Shown: piece by piece, positions 26,436-35,417 of the stretch
How the letters are laid out: every line of letters starts with the position of its first letter
Position numbering within the stretch: the first letter of the stretch is position 1
Assembly: GCF_004297875.1 (NCBI RefSeq)
Contig: NZ_SCSK01000046.1
Location: 1-53,712 of the forward strand
Length of the DNA stretch: 53,712 nucleotides
Source: Pandoraea sp.
GTDB taxonomy: Bacteria; Pseudomonadota; Gammaproteobacteria; Burkholderiales; Burkholderiaceae
Direction: 5' to 3'
The notes under the pieces: generated by a model
What the model was told of the DNA's origin: nothing
Databases searched by the model: none
Seen by the model: the letters and a program-made list of their open reading frames with translations, nothing else
Program-made: the position numbers and the translations under genes

Positions 26436-28070
26436 ATGCGCCGACTCAGTTTTACCCAGAAGCTCTGGATACCTTTGCTCATCAGCCTGATTGCGCTGTT
26501 GCTGGTGTCTGTTTCGGCAGCCTATATGGCGCGCCAGACGCGCATCGATGAACGCAAGAACGATCTGGTCAACGCGGCGCAGATCGGCCTTGGCATTGTC
26601 AAGGAATACGCGGCGCTCGCGCAAAGCGGCAAACTCAGCGAGGCGGACGCGCAAAAGCAGGCGCTGGAACGCTTGCAGGGCATCCGCTATGGCCAGGACG
26701 GCTATTTCCTGGTAATCAATTCGAAGCCGCAGATGGTGATGCACCCGATCAAGCCCGCGCTCGACGGCAAGGATCTGGGCCATGTCACCGATGCCGACGG
26801 CAGGCACCACTACGTGAGCTTCGCCAAGGCCGCGCAGGCCCCGCAAGGCGGCTTCGTCGATTACGTGTTTCCGCATCCGCACGTCACGCCTGCGCGCGCG
26901 GTGCCAAAGGTCGGCTACGTGCTGCGCTACGCGCCGTGGGACTGGATTCTCTCGACTGGCGCCTACGTCGACGACATCGACGCCGCCTTCATGCACTCGC
27001 TCTACCTCGCCGGCGGCATCTTCGTGGCGATGGCGCTATTGCTTGGCGCGCTGGCGACCGTCACCAACCGCAGCATATTGCGCACCATCGGCGGCGATCC
27101 GGCCGATGCCGCACATATCGCCGAGGCCATCGCCTCGGGTAACCTGGCAATCCCCATCGGCACGCGCGCCGGCGACCAGGAGAGCCTGATGCGCGCCATC
27201 AGTCGCATGCGCGATGCCCTCACGCAGATCATCGGCCAGGTCAAGCTTGCCGCCGACAACGTTGCGGCCGCCGCGCGAGAAATCTCCAATGGCAATGCAG
27301 ACCTGTCGCGCCGCACCGAAAATCAGGCCGCGTCGATCGAGGAAACCGCTTCGAGCATGGAGCAAATCACCTCGATGGTGCGCCAGACCGCCGACCATGC
27401 CAGGCACGCCAGCCAGTTGGCCGCCAGCGCGATGCAGATCACCGATCGGGGCGGCGAGATGGCCGCCGACGCCGTCACCGCCATGCATGGCATCTCCGAC
27501 GAATCGAAGAAAATGGGCGAGATCATTGCCGTGATCGAAGGCATTGCGTTCCAGACCAACATCCTCGCGCTCAATGCCGCCGTGGAGGCAGCGCGCGCCG
27601 GCGAACAGGGGCGCGGCTTCGCGGTCGTGGCCGGCGAAGTGCGCACGCTGGCCCAGCGCAGCGCCAGTGCGGCAAAGGAAATCCGCGCGTTGATCCACAA
27701 TGCGGTGGGCAAGGTCGGCACCGGCGCCGAGTTGGTGGAAAAAACCGGCGCGACCATCGAAGAAGCGCGCGGCGCATTGGCGCGCGTCACCGGTATCGTC
27801 CAGGAAATCGCCGCCGCCGCGGCCGAGCAAAGCGCCGGCGCCGAACAGGTAAACACCTCGATTACGCAAATGGACGGCATGACCCAGCAAAACGCCGCCC
27901 TGGTCGAGCAGGCCGCCGCGGCTGCGCAATCGCTGGCCGAGCAGGCGCGGCACTTGCAAACGGCCATGGCGACGTTCCAGATCCGCGAGGCAGCACGCGC
28001 CGAGCCGGCCACATCCAGCGATATCGCGCCCGCATCCCGGCCGGCGCTCCGGCGTATAGCCAACCGCTAA
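26436..28070 (+). CDS. Methyl-accepting chemotaxis protein with single Cache sensor
   Basis: This 544-residue receptor has TM1 (about 12-31), a periplasmic single-Cache domain (about 35-185; [20 protein letters not shown] and [12 protein letters not shown] are typical), TM2 (about 190-210), a HAMP-like connector and a long coiled-coil signalling domain. The kinase-contact tip is [20 protein letters not shown]. The single-Cache fold usually binds small carboxylates. GAGGAG nine bases upstream fixes the ATG at 26436. No CheR-docking pentapeptide is present at the Ala/Arg-rich C-terminus. It stands alone between the cyclase and the phosphoesterase. Confidence 0.93.
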   Translation: MRRLSFTQKLWIPLLISLIALLLVSVSAAYMARQTRIDERKNDLVNAAQIGLGIVKEYAALAQSGKLSEADAQKQALERLQGIRYGQDGYFLVINSKPQMVMHPIKPALDGKDLGHVTDADGRHHYVSFAKAAQAPQGGFVDYVFPHPHVTPARAVPKVGYVLRYAPWDWILSTGAYVDDIDAAFMHSLYLAGGIFVAMALLLGALATVTNRSILRTIGGDPADAAHIAEAIASGNLAIPIGTRAGDQESLMRAISRMRDALTQIIGQVKLAADNVAAAAREISNGNADLSRRTENQAASIEETASSMEQITSMVRQTADHARHASQLAASAMQITDRGGEMAADAVTAMHGISDESKKMGEIIAVIEGIAFQTNILALNAAVEAARAGEQGRGFAVVAGEVRTLAQRSASAAKEIRALIHNAVGKVGTGAELVEKTGATIEEARGALARVTGIVQEIAAAAAEQSAGAEQVNTSITQMDGMTQQNAALVEQAAAAAQSLAEQARHLQTAMATFQIREAARAEPATSSDIAPASRPALRRIANR

Positions 28071-28242
28071 GCGGTATCAGGCACGGCGAGAGTCGGATGC
28101 GCTGGCCGCGTCGCCGCGACCCGGTTAAACTTTTTCAGCCATCAAAAATCCGTCATATAGCGATGCTACTTTGCGATGCTACCGCCCTCGGCGCCACCGG
28201 CCGAGGCCCGCCGCCTCACTCATCGACGCGCAGGAACAGTAC

Positions 28243-29796
28243 ATGACGATTATTCGACCCAGCCGCAGGGACTTTCTCAAAGGAATGGCCGCCGCCGGCG
28301 GCGCCGCGTTCGCCGGCACCAATTTCGCCACCCTGGCACACGCGGCGCCCGCGCCGTCCGACCTCAAGGGACTGCGCGAGAAGATCGAGCATATCGTGGT
28401 GATCTTCCAGGAGAACCGCAGCTTCGATCATTATTTCGGCGCCTACCAGTCGCCGTCCGGCGCGTTCGTCAACAACCTGCTGGACAAGGACGGCAAGGTC
28501 GACGGGCGTTTCACAGGCCTGCAGAAAAACCCGGCGGGCGTGCCTTACGCGTATTTGCCGGTGCCCGACGATATTCCCGGATTCCAGAGCGCCCTGCTCG
28601 AGAACCAGCCGTTTCACCTCGCGCCCTACATCCCCGCGAGTCACAACGTGCACTGGGATCCGCAGCACCATTTCTTCCGCATGCAGGCACAGATCGACAA
28701 CGGCGCGATGGATCGCTTCGTCGCGCTGGCGCTGGCCAAAAAGCCGCACGGCCCGGCCGCCAAACTGACCGATCCGGTCCAAATGATGATGGCCGAGTCA
28801 GCCCCGTCGGGCGCGGTGCTGGGCTATTACACGCGCGAGGACCTGCCGCTGTATCACCGGCTGGCCGACGAATACGTGCTGTTCGATCACTTCTTCCAGG
28901 CCATGTCGGGCGGCTCGACGGGCAACGCGCTGTACCTGGCGGCCGCACGCTCGGCGGTCTGGCACGCGGCGCCGCACAAGCTGATGGGCAGCCTCACGCC
29001 GCCCGTGTACGACAAGCCGTACGACGCGCAGGGCGTGCTGATCAACGATCTGCCACCGGTCAACGGCCCCACCGAGGCATCGTTCGGCAATCTCAAGATC
29101 GCGCCGCCGCCCGATGAGCAGTCCTATCCAAACATCGGCGACCGGCTCAACGCCGCCGGCCTCTCCTGGGCCTGGTACAACGAGAACTGGAATGCGGTCA
29201 AGCCATGGGCGATGAAGACCGCGTTCGGCGCCGGCGACGGCTCGGCCGTGATCGACAATATCGACATGTACGTGCCGCACCACAATCCGTTTCAGTACTA
29301 TCCGAGCTGGTTCGCCAACGTCAAGGGCGGCCACATGCGCGACAGCAACGATTTTTTCGAGGACGTCAAGGCCGGCCGCCTGCCCCACGTATCGTTCATC
29401 AAGGCCACCGGCGCGCATGACGAGCATCCGGCCGACTCGGCCCCGCGCTGGGGTGAACAGTGGGTATCGAGCCTGCTCGGCGCGCTGGGCGAGAGCCCGT
29501 TATGGAACAAGACGGCGGTGGTGATCACCTACGACGAGGGCGGCGGCTTCTGGGATCATGTCAAGCCGCCGCGCCCCGACGCCTATGGCTGCGGCACGCG
29601 CATCCCGGCGCTGCTCGTCAGTCCGTGGACACGGCGCGGCTATGTCGATCATCGCGTGGCCGACACCGTATCGGTGCTCGCCCTGATCGAAGCCCGTTTC
29701 AACCTGCCGCCGATGCAGGAGCGCGACGCCAAGGCTTACAACCTCCTCGACGGTTTCGATTTCACGCAAAAGCCCCGCGCGCCGTCGTTCTCCTGA
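28243..29796 (+). CDS. Tat-exported phosphoesterase (phospholipase C / acid phosphatase family)
   Basis: This 517-residue protein starts with a twin-arginine signal (SRRDFLKGMAAAGGAAFAG, cleavage near AHA), so it is exported folded. The mature part begins IEHIVVIFQENRSFDHYFG, the metal and nucleophile region of the phosphoesterase family that includes bacterial phospholipase C and AcpA-type acid phosphatases. SGGSTGN, FIKATGAHDEHP and ITYDEGGGFWDHVKPP are further conserved blocks. It lacks the extra C-terminal domains of haemolytic phospholipase C, so a phosphatase or a short phospholipase C is likely. AGGAA precedes the ATG at 28243. Confidence 0.88.
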   Translation: MTIIRPSRRDFLKGMAAAGGAAFAGTNFATLAHAAPAPSDLKGLREKIEHIVVIFQENRSFDHYFGAYQSPSGAFVNNLLDKDGKVDGRFTGLQKNPAGVPYAYLPVPDDIPGFQSALLENQPFHLAPYIPASHNVHWDPQHHFFRMQAQIDNGAMDRFVALALAKKPHGPAAKLTDPVQMMMAESAPSGAVLGYYTREDLPLYHRLADEYVLFDHFFQAMSGGSTGNALYLAAARSAVWHAAPHKLMGSLTPPVYDKPYDAQGVLINDLPPVNGPTEASFGNLKIAPPPDEQSYPNIGDRLNAAGLSWAWYNENWNAVKPWAMKTAFGAGDGSAVIDNIDMYVPHHNPFQYYPSWFANVKGGHMRDSNDFFEDVKAGRLPHVSFIKATGAHDEHPADSAPRWGEQWVSSLLGALGESPLWNKTAVVITYDEGGGFWDHVKPPRPDAYGCGTRIPALLVSPWTRRGYVDHRVADTVSVLALIEARFNLPPMQERDAKAYNLLDGFDFTQKPRAPSFS

Positions 29797-29867
29797 GCTG
29801 TGGCGCGGCCCTGTCCAGCCCCCGCGCCGGCACGGGGTTTGCGCCGTGCCGCGGCCCCCGCAGCTTC

Positions 29868-29909
29868 CTTGACTTACGTCAAGTTCCATCTTCCCGCTCT
29901 GTTTAGACT
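29868..29909 (+). promoter_or_regulatory. FNR/CRP-family-type activator site and -10 box, copy 1
   Basis: CTTGAC-TTAC-GTCAAG (29868-29883) is a perfect palindrome with the TTG-N8-CAA core of FNR/FixK/NnrR sites. TAGACT (29904-29909) starts 21 bp after the TTGAC-N4-GTCAA core, putting the site centre near -41, the class II activator position. The same arrangement recurs at 30794-30834. The regulator identity is inference. Confidence 0.65.
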
Positions 29910-29915
29910 TGGCGT

Positions 29916-30040
29916 CATGACACTGATGTCTTGCGCAGAACAGCGCGCAAGTTCAGTCTCCGTCGCCCGGTCGGGAGGGGATGCCTGCCGGGATTTGCAG
30001 CCGTCCGGCGGCTCAGCCCAGCGTGCCGGACGGTTTTTTT
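29916..30040 (+). ncRNA. Candidate short RNA or attenuated leader
   Basis: A transcript from the promoter at 29868-29909 would run about 125 nt and meet a strong intrinsic terminator ending at 30040 before any convincing gene. Within it, CTTGCGC and GCGCAAG (about 29933-29954) can pair as a 7-bp stem, and GGGAGGGG provides a single-stranded purine run. No protein-coding frame with a normal start site fits. It could be a free small RNA or a leader in which read-through controls the genes at 30058 onward. No known RNA family was recognised. Confidence 0.4.
30001..30040 (+). terminator. Strong intrinsic terminator ahead of a small membrane-protein gene
   Basis: CCGTCCGGC (30001-30009) and GCCGGACGG (30025-30033) pair perfectly over 9 bp and are followed by seven T (30034-30040). 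The ribosome site of the 46-residue gene begins immediately after. Confidence 0.85.
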
Positions 30041-30057
30041 ATTCTGGAGAGAATGCG

Positions 30058-30198
30058 ATGCACGCCTTGTACAACCCTGATTGGCTATTCGGCGGTGGCA
30101 TGCTGTTTGGCGGCTTGTGGCTGATGGTGGCTGTCGCGTTCGGCTACGGCGTCGCTGTCGCGGCGCAAAAAATCCAGCGTGTGGTGCGTGCGCGCTGA
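30058..30198 (+). CDS. 46-residue single-span membrane protein
   Basis: This small protein begins MHALYNPDW and has one hydrophobic Gly/Leu/Val-rich segment (about residues 10-36), ending in the basic tail QKIQRVVRAR. CTGGAGAG (30044-30051) lies at good distance before the ATG, and the frame stops cleanly at 30198. Basic C-terminal residues suggest an N-out, C-in orientation. It lies between the terminator and the first Spy-like gene, 27 bp from the latter. Function unknown; a small stress-related membrane peptide is a guess. Confidence 0.65.
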   Translation: MHALYNPDWLFGGGMLFGGLWLMVAVAFGYGVAVAAQKIQRVVRAR

Positions 30199-30225
30199 TC
30201 TGCATTCATCGGCACCGCATTTTCG

Positions 30226-30756
30226 ATGCCGATGGGCACGCGGACGTTTCGATATCCAAAGTTACTGGCTACGCACCACTTCGCATGGCGCACGCGCTGT
30301 GCGCTGGTCGCCCTGCTCGTCATTGCCGCTCCGGCCCTGGCGCAGGCAGGCAATAGCGCTTCGTCTGGCGCGGCCGCGGCCGGCCTGCCGCCCGGCGTCA
30401 TCACTGCAAGCCAGCCAACGGTCGAGAAAGCGGGCGCCTACCAATGGGGCAGCGATCTCGGCCTGAGCACCGCGCAACGCGCCGCCATCAACCATATTCG
30501 TGATCAGGCACGCCAGCAACGCTGGTCTCTGCTCGACGCCATCAGGGATCAGCATGCCAGGCTGCGCGATCTGTACGGAGCGCCGACGCTGGACCAACCG
30601 GCCGTCGACGCCGCCCTCCGGACGCTGCGCCAACTCCGGCGGCAGATGACCCGCGTCTCGAAAGCGGAACACCAACGCATCGACGCCATCCTCACGCCCA
30701 GGCAGCGCAACAAGCGCAACCAGGACCTGCTGCGCGACGACCAGCAGATCTGGTAA
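30226..30756 (+). CDS. Spy/CpxP-like periplasmic protein
   Basis: This 176-residue protein has a signal region (about residues 20-39, cleavage after ALA). The helical body contains the two LTxxQ-type motifs of the family in degenerate form: LSTAQRAAINHIRDQARQQ (about 80-98) and ILTPRQRNKRNQDL (about 155-168). Between them is a hairpin with LRDLYGAPTLD and LRTLRQLRRQM. Spy and CpxP form cradle-shaped dimers that act as periplasmic chaperone or stress sensor. The start region lacks a clear ribosome site. It shares WGSDLGLS with the second copy (WGSELGLS at 30959-31561), so the two are paralogues. Confidence 0.8.
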   Translation: MPMGTRTFRYPKLLATHHFAWRTRCALVALLVIAAPALAQAGNSASSGAAAAGLPPGVITASQPTVEKAGAYQWGSDLGLSTAQRAAINHIRDQARQQRWSLLDAIRDQHARLRDLYGAPTLDQPAVDAALRTLRQLRRQMTRVSKAEHQRIDAILTPRQRNKRNQDLLRDDQQIW

Positions 30757-30793
30757 CCCCGGTTCGATATACCGGCGCTGCTGTTCCGCATCC

Positions 30794-30834
30794 TTGACCT
30801 AGGTCAACGCCATCCGGCCTGGCTTTCCTAGACT
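30794..30834 (+). promoter_or_regulatory. FNR/CRP-family-type activator site and -10 box, copy 2
   Basis: TTGACCTAGGTCAA (30794-30807) is a perfect 14-bp palindrome, and TAGACT (30829-30834) follows after exactly 21 bp, as in copy 1. The transcript leader to the next ATG would be about 118 nt and has no terminator. Confidence 0.65.
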
Positions 30835-30958
30835 GAGAACGTAATCTTTCGTTGCCTGAGCAATTCGTCCGGCCAAGCGACCGATCGCCTTGCGCGAAAG
30901 CGGGGCCTCGCACTCACTGTCAACCACATGATGTTGTCATTACGAGAAGGAAACGATC

Positions 30959-31561
30959 ATGAGAATCACCGAGATCAAGCGTTCCAACCTGCTGATTGCC
31001 TGTGCGTTTGCCATTGCGCTGTTTGGCGCTTCGCAACTGGGACATGCCGCGCCCGCGGACAGCCCCGCTGCGCCGGGCGGCTACGGTCCCGGCTACGGGC
31101 CGTGCGGCGGTGGCATGGGGCCCGGCATGATGGGCGGTTACGGCGGCGGCTATGGCGGCATGGGCCCGGGCATGATGGGCGGCTACGGTGGCTACGGCGG
31201 CATGGGCCCGGGCATGATGGGCGGCTATGGTCGCTATGGCGGCTACGGTTGGGGCAGCGAGCTCGGTCTGTCGCAGGAGCAGCTCGCGAAAATCAATCGC
31301 ATTCACGATGACACGCGGCGCGCGCACTGGGCGCTGATGGGCCAGATCATGGATCAGCAGGCCAAACTGCGTGACCTGTACCAGGCGCCGCAGCGCGACA
31401 ACGCCGCCATCGAGCAGGCCGAGAAAAACTATCGCCAGCTTCGGCAGCAAATGTACGACGCATCGATCGCCGCGCATCGGCAAATCGAAGCGGTGCTGAC
31501 CAAGGAACAGCGGGACAAGCTGCGCAAAGCCTGGCGCCGCGACGAAGAGTCGGACTGGTGA
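30959..31561 (+). CDS. Spy/CpxP-like periplasmic protein with Gly/Met/Tyr repeats
   Basis: This 200-residue protein has a signal peptide (cleavage after GHA, residue 30). An insert of about 60 residues follows, in which GMGPGMMGGYG occurs three times (52-62, 67-77, 81-91). The Spy-like helical body comes next: LGLSQEQLAKINRIHDDTRR (about 102-121), LRDLYQAPQRD and VLTKEQRDKLRK. The body is an acceptable metal-stress or envelope-stress chaperone; the Met-rich repeats could bind Cu(I), which is inference. GAAGGAAAC precedes the ATG. It has its own promoter of the same type as its paralogue upstream. Confidence 0.85.
   Translation: MRITEIKRSNLLIACAFAIALFGASQLGHAAPADSPAAPGGYGPGYGPCGGGMGPGMMGGYGGGYGGMGPGMMGGYGGYGGMGPGMMGGYGRYGGYGWGSELGLSQEQLAKINRIHDDTRRAHWALMGQIMDQQAKLRDLYQAPQRDNAAIEQAEKNYRQLRQQMYDASIAAHRQIEAVLTKEQRDKLRKAWRRDEESDW
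31112..31231 (+). repeat. Three tandem-like units encoding GMGPGMMGGYG
   Basis: Three near-identical 33-base units within the Spy-like gene, separated by 4 and 3 codons, differ mainly at third positions. They make copy-number change by slippage or recombination plausible. Confidence 0.8.
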
Positions 31562-31611
31562 TTCGCCTTGCCTTGCCTTGATCGCCCACCTATTGCTACA
31601 GGAGCAACATA

Positions 31612-32796
31612 ATGTCCTTGCCGGAAATCGTCTTGTGCGCCCCATTGCGCACTGCCATTGGCACCTACAACGGTACGCTCAAGAGCGTGCCGGCTACTGA
31701 ACTCGGCGCCGCGGTGGTGCGCGAGACACTCAAGCGCGCCGAGCTCGACCCGGCACAGGTCCAGAGCCTTGTTTTCGGCCAGGTCATCCAGGCCGGCGCC
31801 AAAATGAATCCGGCTCGGCAGGCCGCCATCGCCGGCGGCCTGCCGATCGAAGTGCCGGCGATGACGGTCAACCGCGTATGCGGATCCGGTGCGCAAGCGA
31901 TCGTCAGCGCCGCGCTGGAAATTGCCAGCGGCCACCTTCAGTGCGCCATCGCCGGCGGCATGGAGAACATGGATCTGGCCCCTTACCTCCTGCCGCACGG
32001 TCGCTGGGGTTTGCGCATGGGCGACGGCGCGGTCATCGACAGCATGCTGCACGACGGCCTGAACGATGCGTTCAGCGGGCAGCACTCGGGCTGGCATACG
32101 GAAGACCTGGTGACTCAGTTCAACATCACCCGCGAACAGCAGGACGCCTGGGCACTGCGCTCGCAACAGGCGTTTTCGGCCGCGCAGGCGGCAGGCAAGT
32201 TCGGCGAGGAAATCGTGCCGGTCGAGATCCGGGGGCGCAAGGGCGCGGAGCAGTTCGCCAAGGACGAACACAACCGGCCCGAAACCACGGTCGAGTCGCT
32301 GGCCAAGCTCAAGCCCGCGTTTCGCAAGGACGGCACGATTACCGCCGGCAATGCGCCCGGACTCAATACCGCTGCGGCGGCGATGATCGTGGCCGAGCGC
32401 CGTTGGGCCGAGCAGCACAGCCTGATGCCGCTGGCACGCCTAGTCAGCTACGGGGTCGCGGCGGTCGCGCCCGGCATGTTCGGACTTGGCCCGGTGCCGG
32501 CCGTGCGGCAAGCGCTGGAGCGCGCCAACTGGCCGCTGGCGACGGTCGACCGGGTCGAGATCAACGAGGCGTTCGCCGCTATCGCGATCGCCTGCACGCG
32601 CGAACTCGGCCTGGCGGTCGATATCGTCAACGTCGAGGGCGGCGCGATCGCGCACGGTCACCCGATCGGCGCGACTGGCGCCGTGCTCACGACACGCCTG
32701 CTGCATTCGATGTTGCGCGACGGACTCAAGCGCGGCGTGGTCACGTTGTGCATCGGCGGCGGCCAAGGCATCGCCCTGGCGCTGGAAATGCTCTAG
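31612..32796 (+). CDS. Acetyl-CoA acetyltransferase (thiolase II)
   Basis: This 394-residue thiolase has a complete active site: acylated C90 (NRVCGSG), H350 (AHGHPIGATG) and C380 (CIGGGQG), plus the NEAF loop. It condenses two acetyl-CoA or cleaves acetoacetyl-CoA and longer 3-ketoacyl-CoA. GMENMDLAPYLL departs slightly from the common GMENMSxAPYLL. CAGGAG precedes the ATG. It is not next to phaB or phaC, so a catabolic role with the nearby acyl-CoA dehydrogenase is as likely as polyhydroxyalkanoate synthesis. Confidence 0.93.
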   Translation: MSLPEIVLCAPLRTAIGTYNGTLKSVPATELGAAVVRETLKRAELDPAQVQSLVFGQVIQAGAKMNPARQAAIAGGLPIEVPAMTVNRVCGSGAQAIVSAALEIASGHLQCAIAGGMENMDLAPYLLPHGRWGLRMGDGAVIDSMLHDGLNDAFSGQHSGWHTEDLVTQFNITREQQDAWALRSQQAFSAAQAAGKFGEEIVPVEIRGRKGAEQFAKDEHNRPETTVESLAKLKPAFRKDGTITAGNAPGLNTAAAAMIVAERRWAEQHSLMPLARLVSYGVAAVAPGMFGLGPVPAVRQALERANWPLATVDRVEINEAFAAIAIACTRELGLAVDIVNVEGGAIAHGHPIGATGAVLTTRLLHSMLRDGLKRGVVTLCIGGGQGIALALEML

Positions 32797-32847
32797 CAAC
32801 GGCGCGCGCCGCGCCCCATGGCGGAGGGAGCGGGATCGGCCGGCGAA

Positions 32848-33963
<1,116 letters not shown>

Positions 33964-34211
33964 TGAAAGCTCCTGATTGGTTCGATGGCAAGAGGTCGGC
34001 CCGATCTGCGGCGCTTGCCCGCCGATCGCACCGGCCACACTGTGCAGGCATTTTATGGCAACGGCCATTTGCGCGTGCGAGCATCGCCAGCGCCCTTGCC
34101 GGGCGAGAAAATCGCGAGGGCCGATGTATTGATGGTGATTCGTCGCTATGATGAAGCCTGCGAGACGCGCAAGCCCCTGCCCGTCCATACTGACCGAGAG
34201 AGCTTCACGCC

Positions 34212-35417
34212 ATGAACCATCCCGACCAGCCCCCCCGAACCGGCACCTCCGAACGCGCGCAGGCGATTGCCGATCGCGTCGAGGCGTTCGTGCGCGACGT
34301 CGTCGCGCCGTTTGAGCACGATCCACGCTATGGCAGCCATGGCCCCAGCGAAGAACTGGTGCATGAGTTGCGCACCCTGGCGCGCTCAGCCGGCGTCATG
34401 ACCCCACACATCCTGCCCGACGGCAGCCACCTGAGCCAGCGCGAGACAGCGCTGGTGCTCAAGCGCTCCGGCCTCTCCCCGCTGGGGCCGGTAGCGGTCA
34501 ATACGGCCGCGCCCGACGAAGGCAACATGCTGCTCCTGGGCAAGGTCGCCACCGCCGAACAGCAGGCGCGTTATCTCGCCCGGCTGGTCGCCGGCGAGGC
34601 GCGCTCGGCATTCTTCATGACCGAGCCGGCCGCCGATGGCGGCGCGGGCTCCGACCCATCGATGCTGCAGACCACCGCGCGGCGTGACGGCGACCATTGG
34701 GTCATCAACGGCCGCAAGGCCTTCATCACAGGCGCAGTCGGTGCCCGGGTCGGCATCGTGATGGCGAAGACTTCGACCGGCGAGGCACTGACAGCGACGA
34801 TGTTCCTGGTGGAATTGCCCCACCCGGCAATTCGCGTGGCGCGAGTGCTCGATACCATCGACGGCGCCATGCCGGGCGGCCACGCCGTGATCGAGATCGA
34901 CAACCTGCGCGTGCCCGAGCGCGACGTGCTGGGCGAGGTCGACCAGGGCTTCAAGTATGCGCAGGTGCGCCTGTCGCCGGCCCGCCTGTCGCATTGCATG
35001 CGCTGGCACGGCGCGGCCACGCGCGCGCACGAAATCGCCACGGCCTATGCGACCAGGCGTCATGCGTTCGGCAAGCCGCTGATCGATCACGAAGGTGTCG
35101 GCTTCATGCTGGCCGACAACCTGATCGATCTCAAGCAGGCCGAGCTGATGATCGACTGGTGCGCCGACGTGCTCGACACGGGCTCGCTGGGCACCACCGA
35201 AAGCTCGATGGCCAAGGTCGCGGTGTCCGACGCGCTGTTTCGCGTGGCCGACCGCTGCGTACAGGTGATGGGCGGCACCGGCGTGACGCGCGATACGATC
35301 GTCGAGCAGGTGTTCCGCGAAATCCGCGCATTCCGCATTTACGATGGTCCGACCGAGGTACACAAATGGGCGCTGGCCAAGAAAATCAAGCGCGAAGCGT
35401 TGGGAGCCCATCGATGA
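34212..35417 (+). CDS. Acyl-CoA dehydrogenase, ACAD10/11- or LvaC-like
   Basis: This 401-residue flavoprotein has the usual N-terminal helical, middle beta and C-terminal helical domains: FFMTEPAADGGAGSDPS is the FAD loop and RHAFGKPLIDHEGVG the substrate side. The catalytic base position carries Asp (D378 in IYDGPTEVHKW) where ordinary short- and medium-chain enzymes have Glu in YEGT. Asp in a DGPxEVH context is the pattern of the ACAD10/11 group. Its stop overlaps the start of a kinase-like gene (ATGA). The ACAD10/11 and LvaA/LvaC systems combine such a pair to degrade 4-hydroxyacyl-CoAs through a phosphorylated intermediate. Confidence 0.9.
   Translation: MNHPDQPPRTGTSERAQAIADRVEAFVRDVVAPFEHDPRYGSHGPSEELVHELRTLARSAGVMTPHILPDGSHLSQRETALVLKRSGLSPLGPVAVNTAAPDEGNMLLLGKVATAEQQARYLARLVAGEARSAFFMTEPAADGGAGSDPSMLQTTARRDGDHWVINGRKAFITGAVGARVGIVMAKTSTGEALTATMFLVELPHPAIRVARVLDTIDGAMPGGHAVIEIDNLRVPERDVLGEVDQGFKYAQVRLSPARLSHCMRWHGAATRAHEIATAYATRRHAFGKPLIDHEGVGFMLADNLIDLKQAELMIDWCADVLDTGSLGTTESSMAKVAVSDALFRVADRCVQVMGGTGVTRDTIVEQVFREIRAFRIYDGPTEVHKWALAKKIKREALGAHR

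Noticed and set aside
29916..30040. Known riboswitch in the leader
   Set aside because: Purine-rich GGGAGGGG and two hairpins were compared from memory with common classes and no signature matched.
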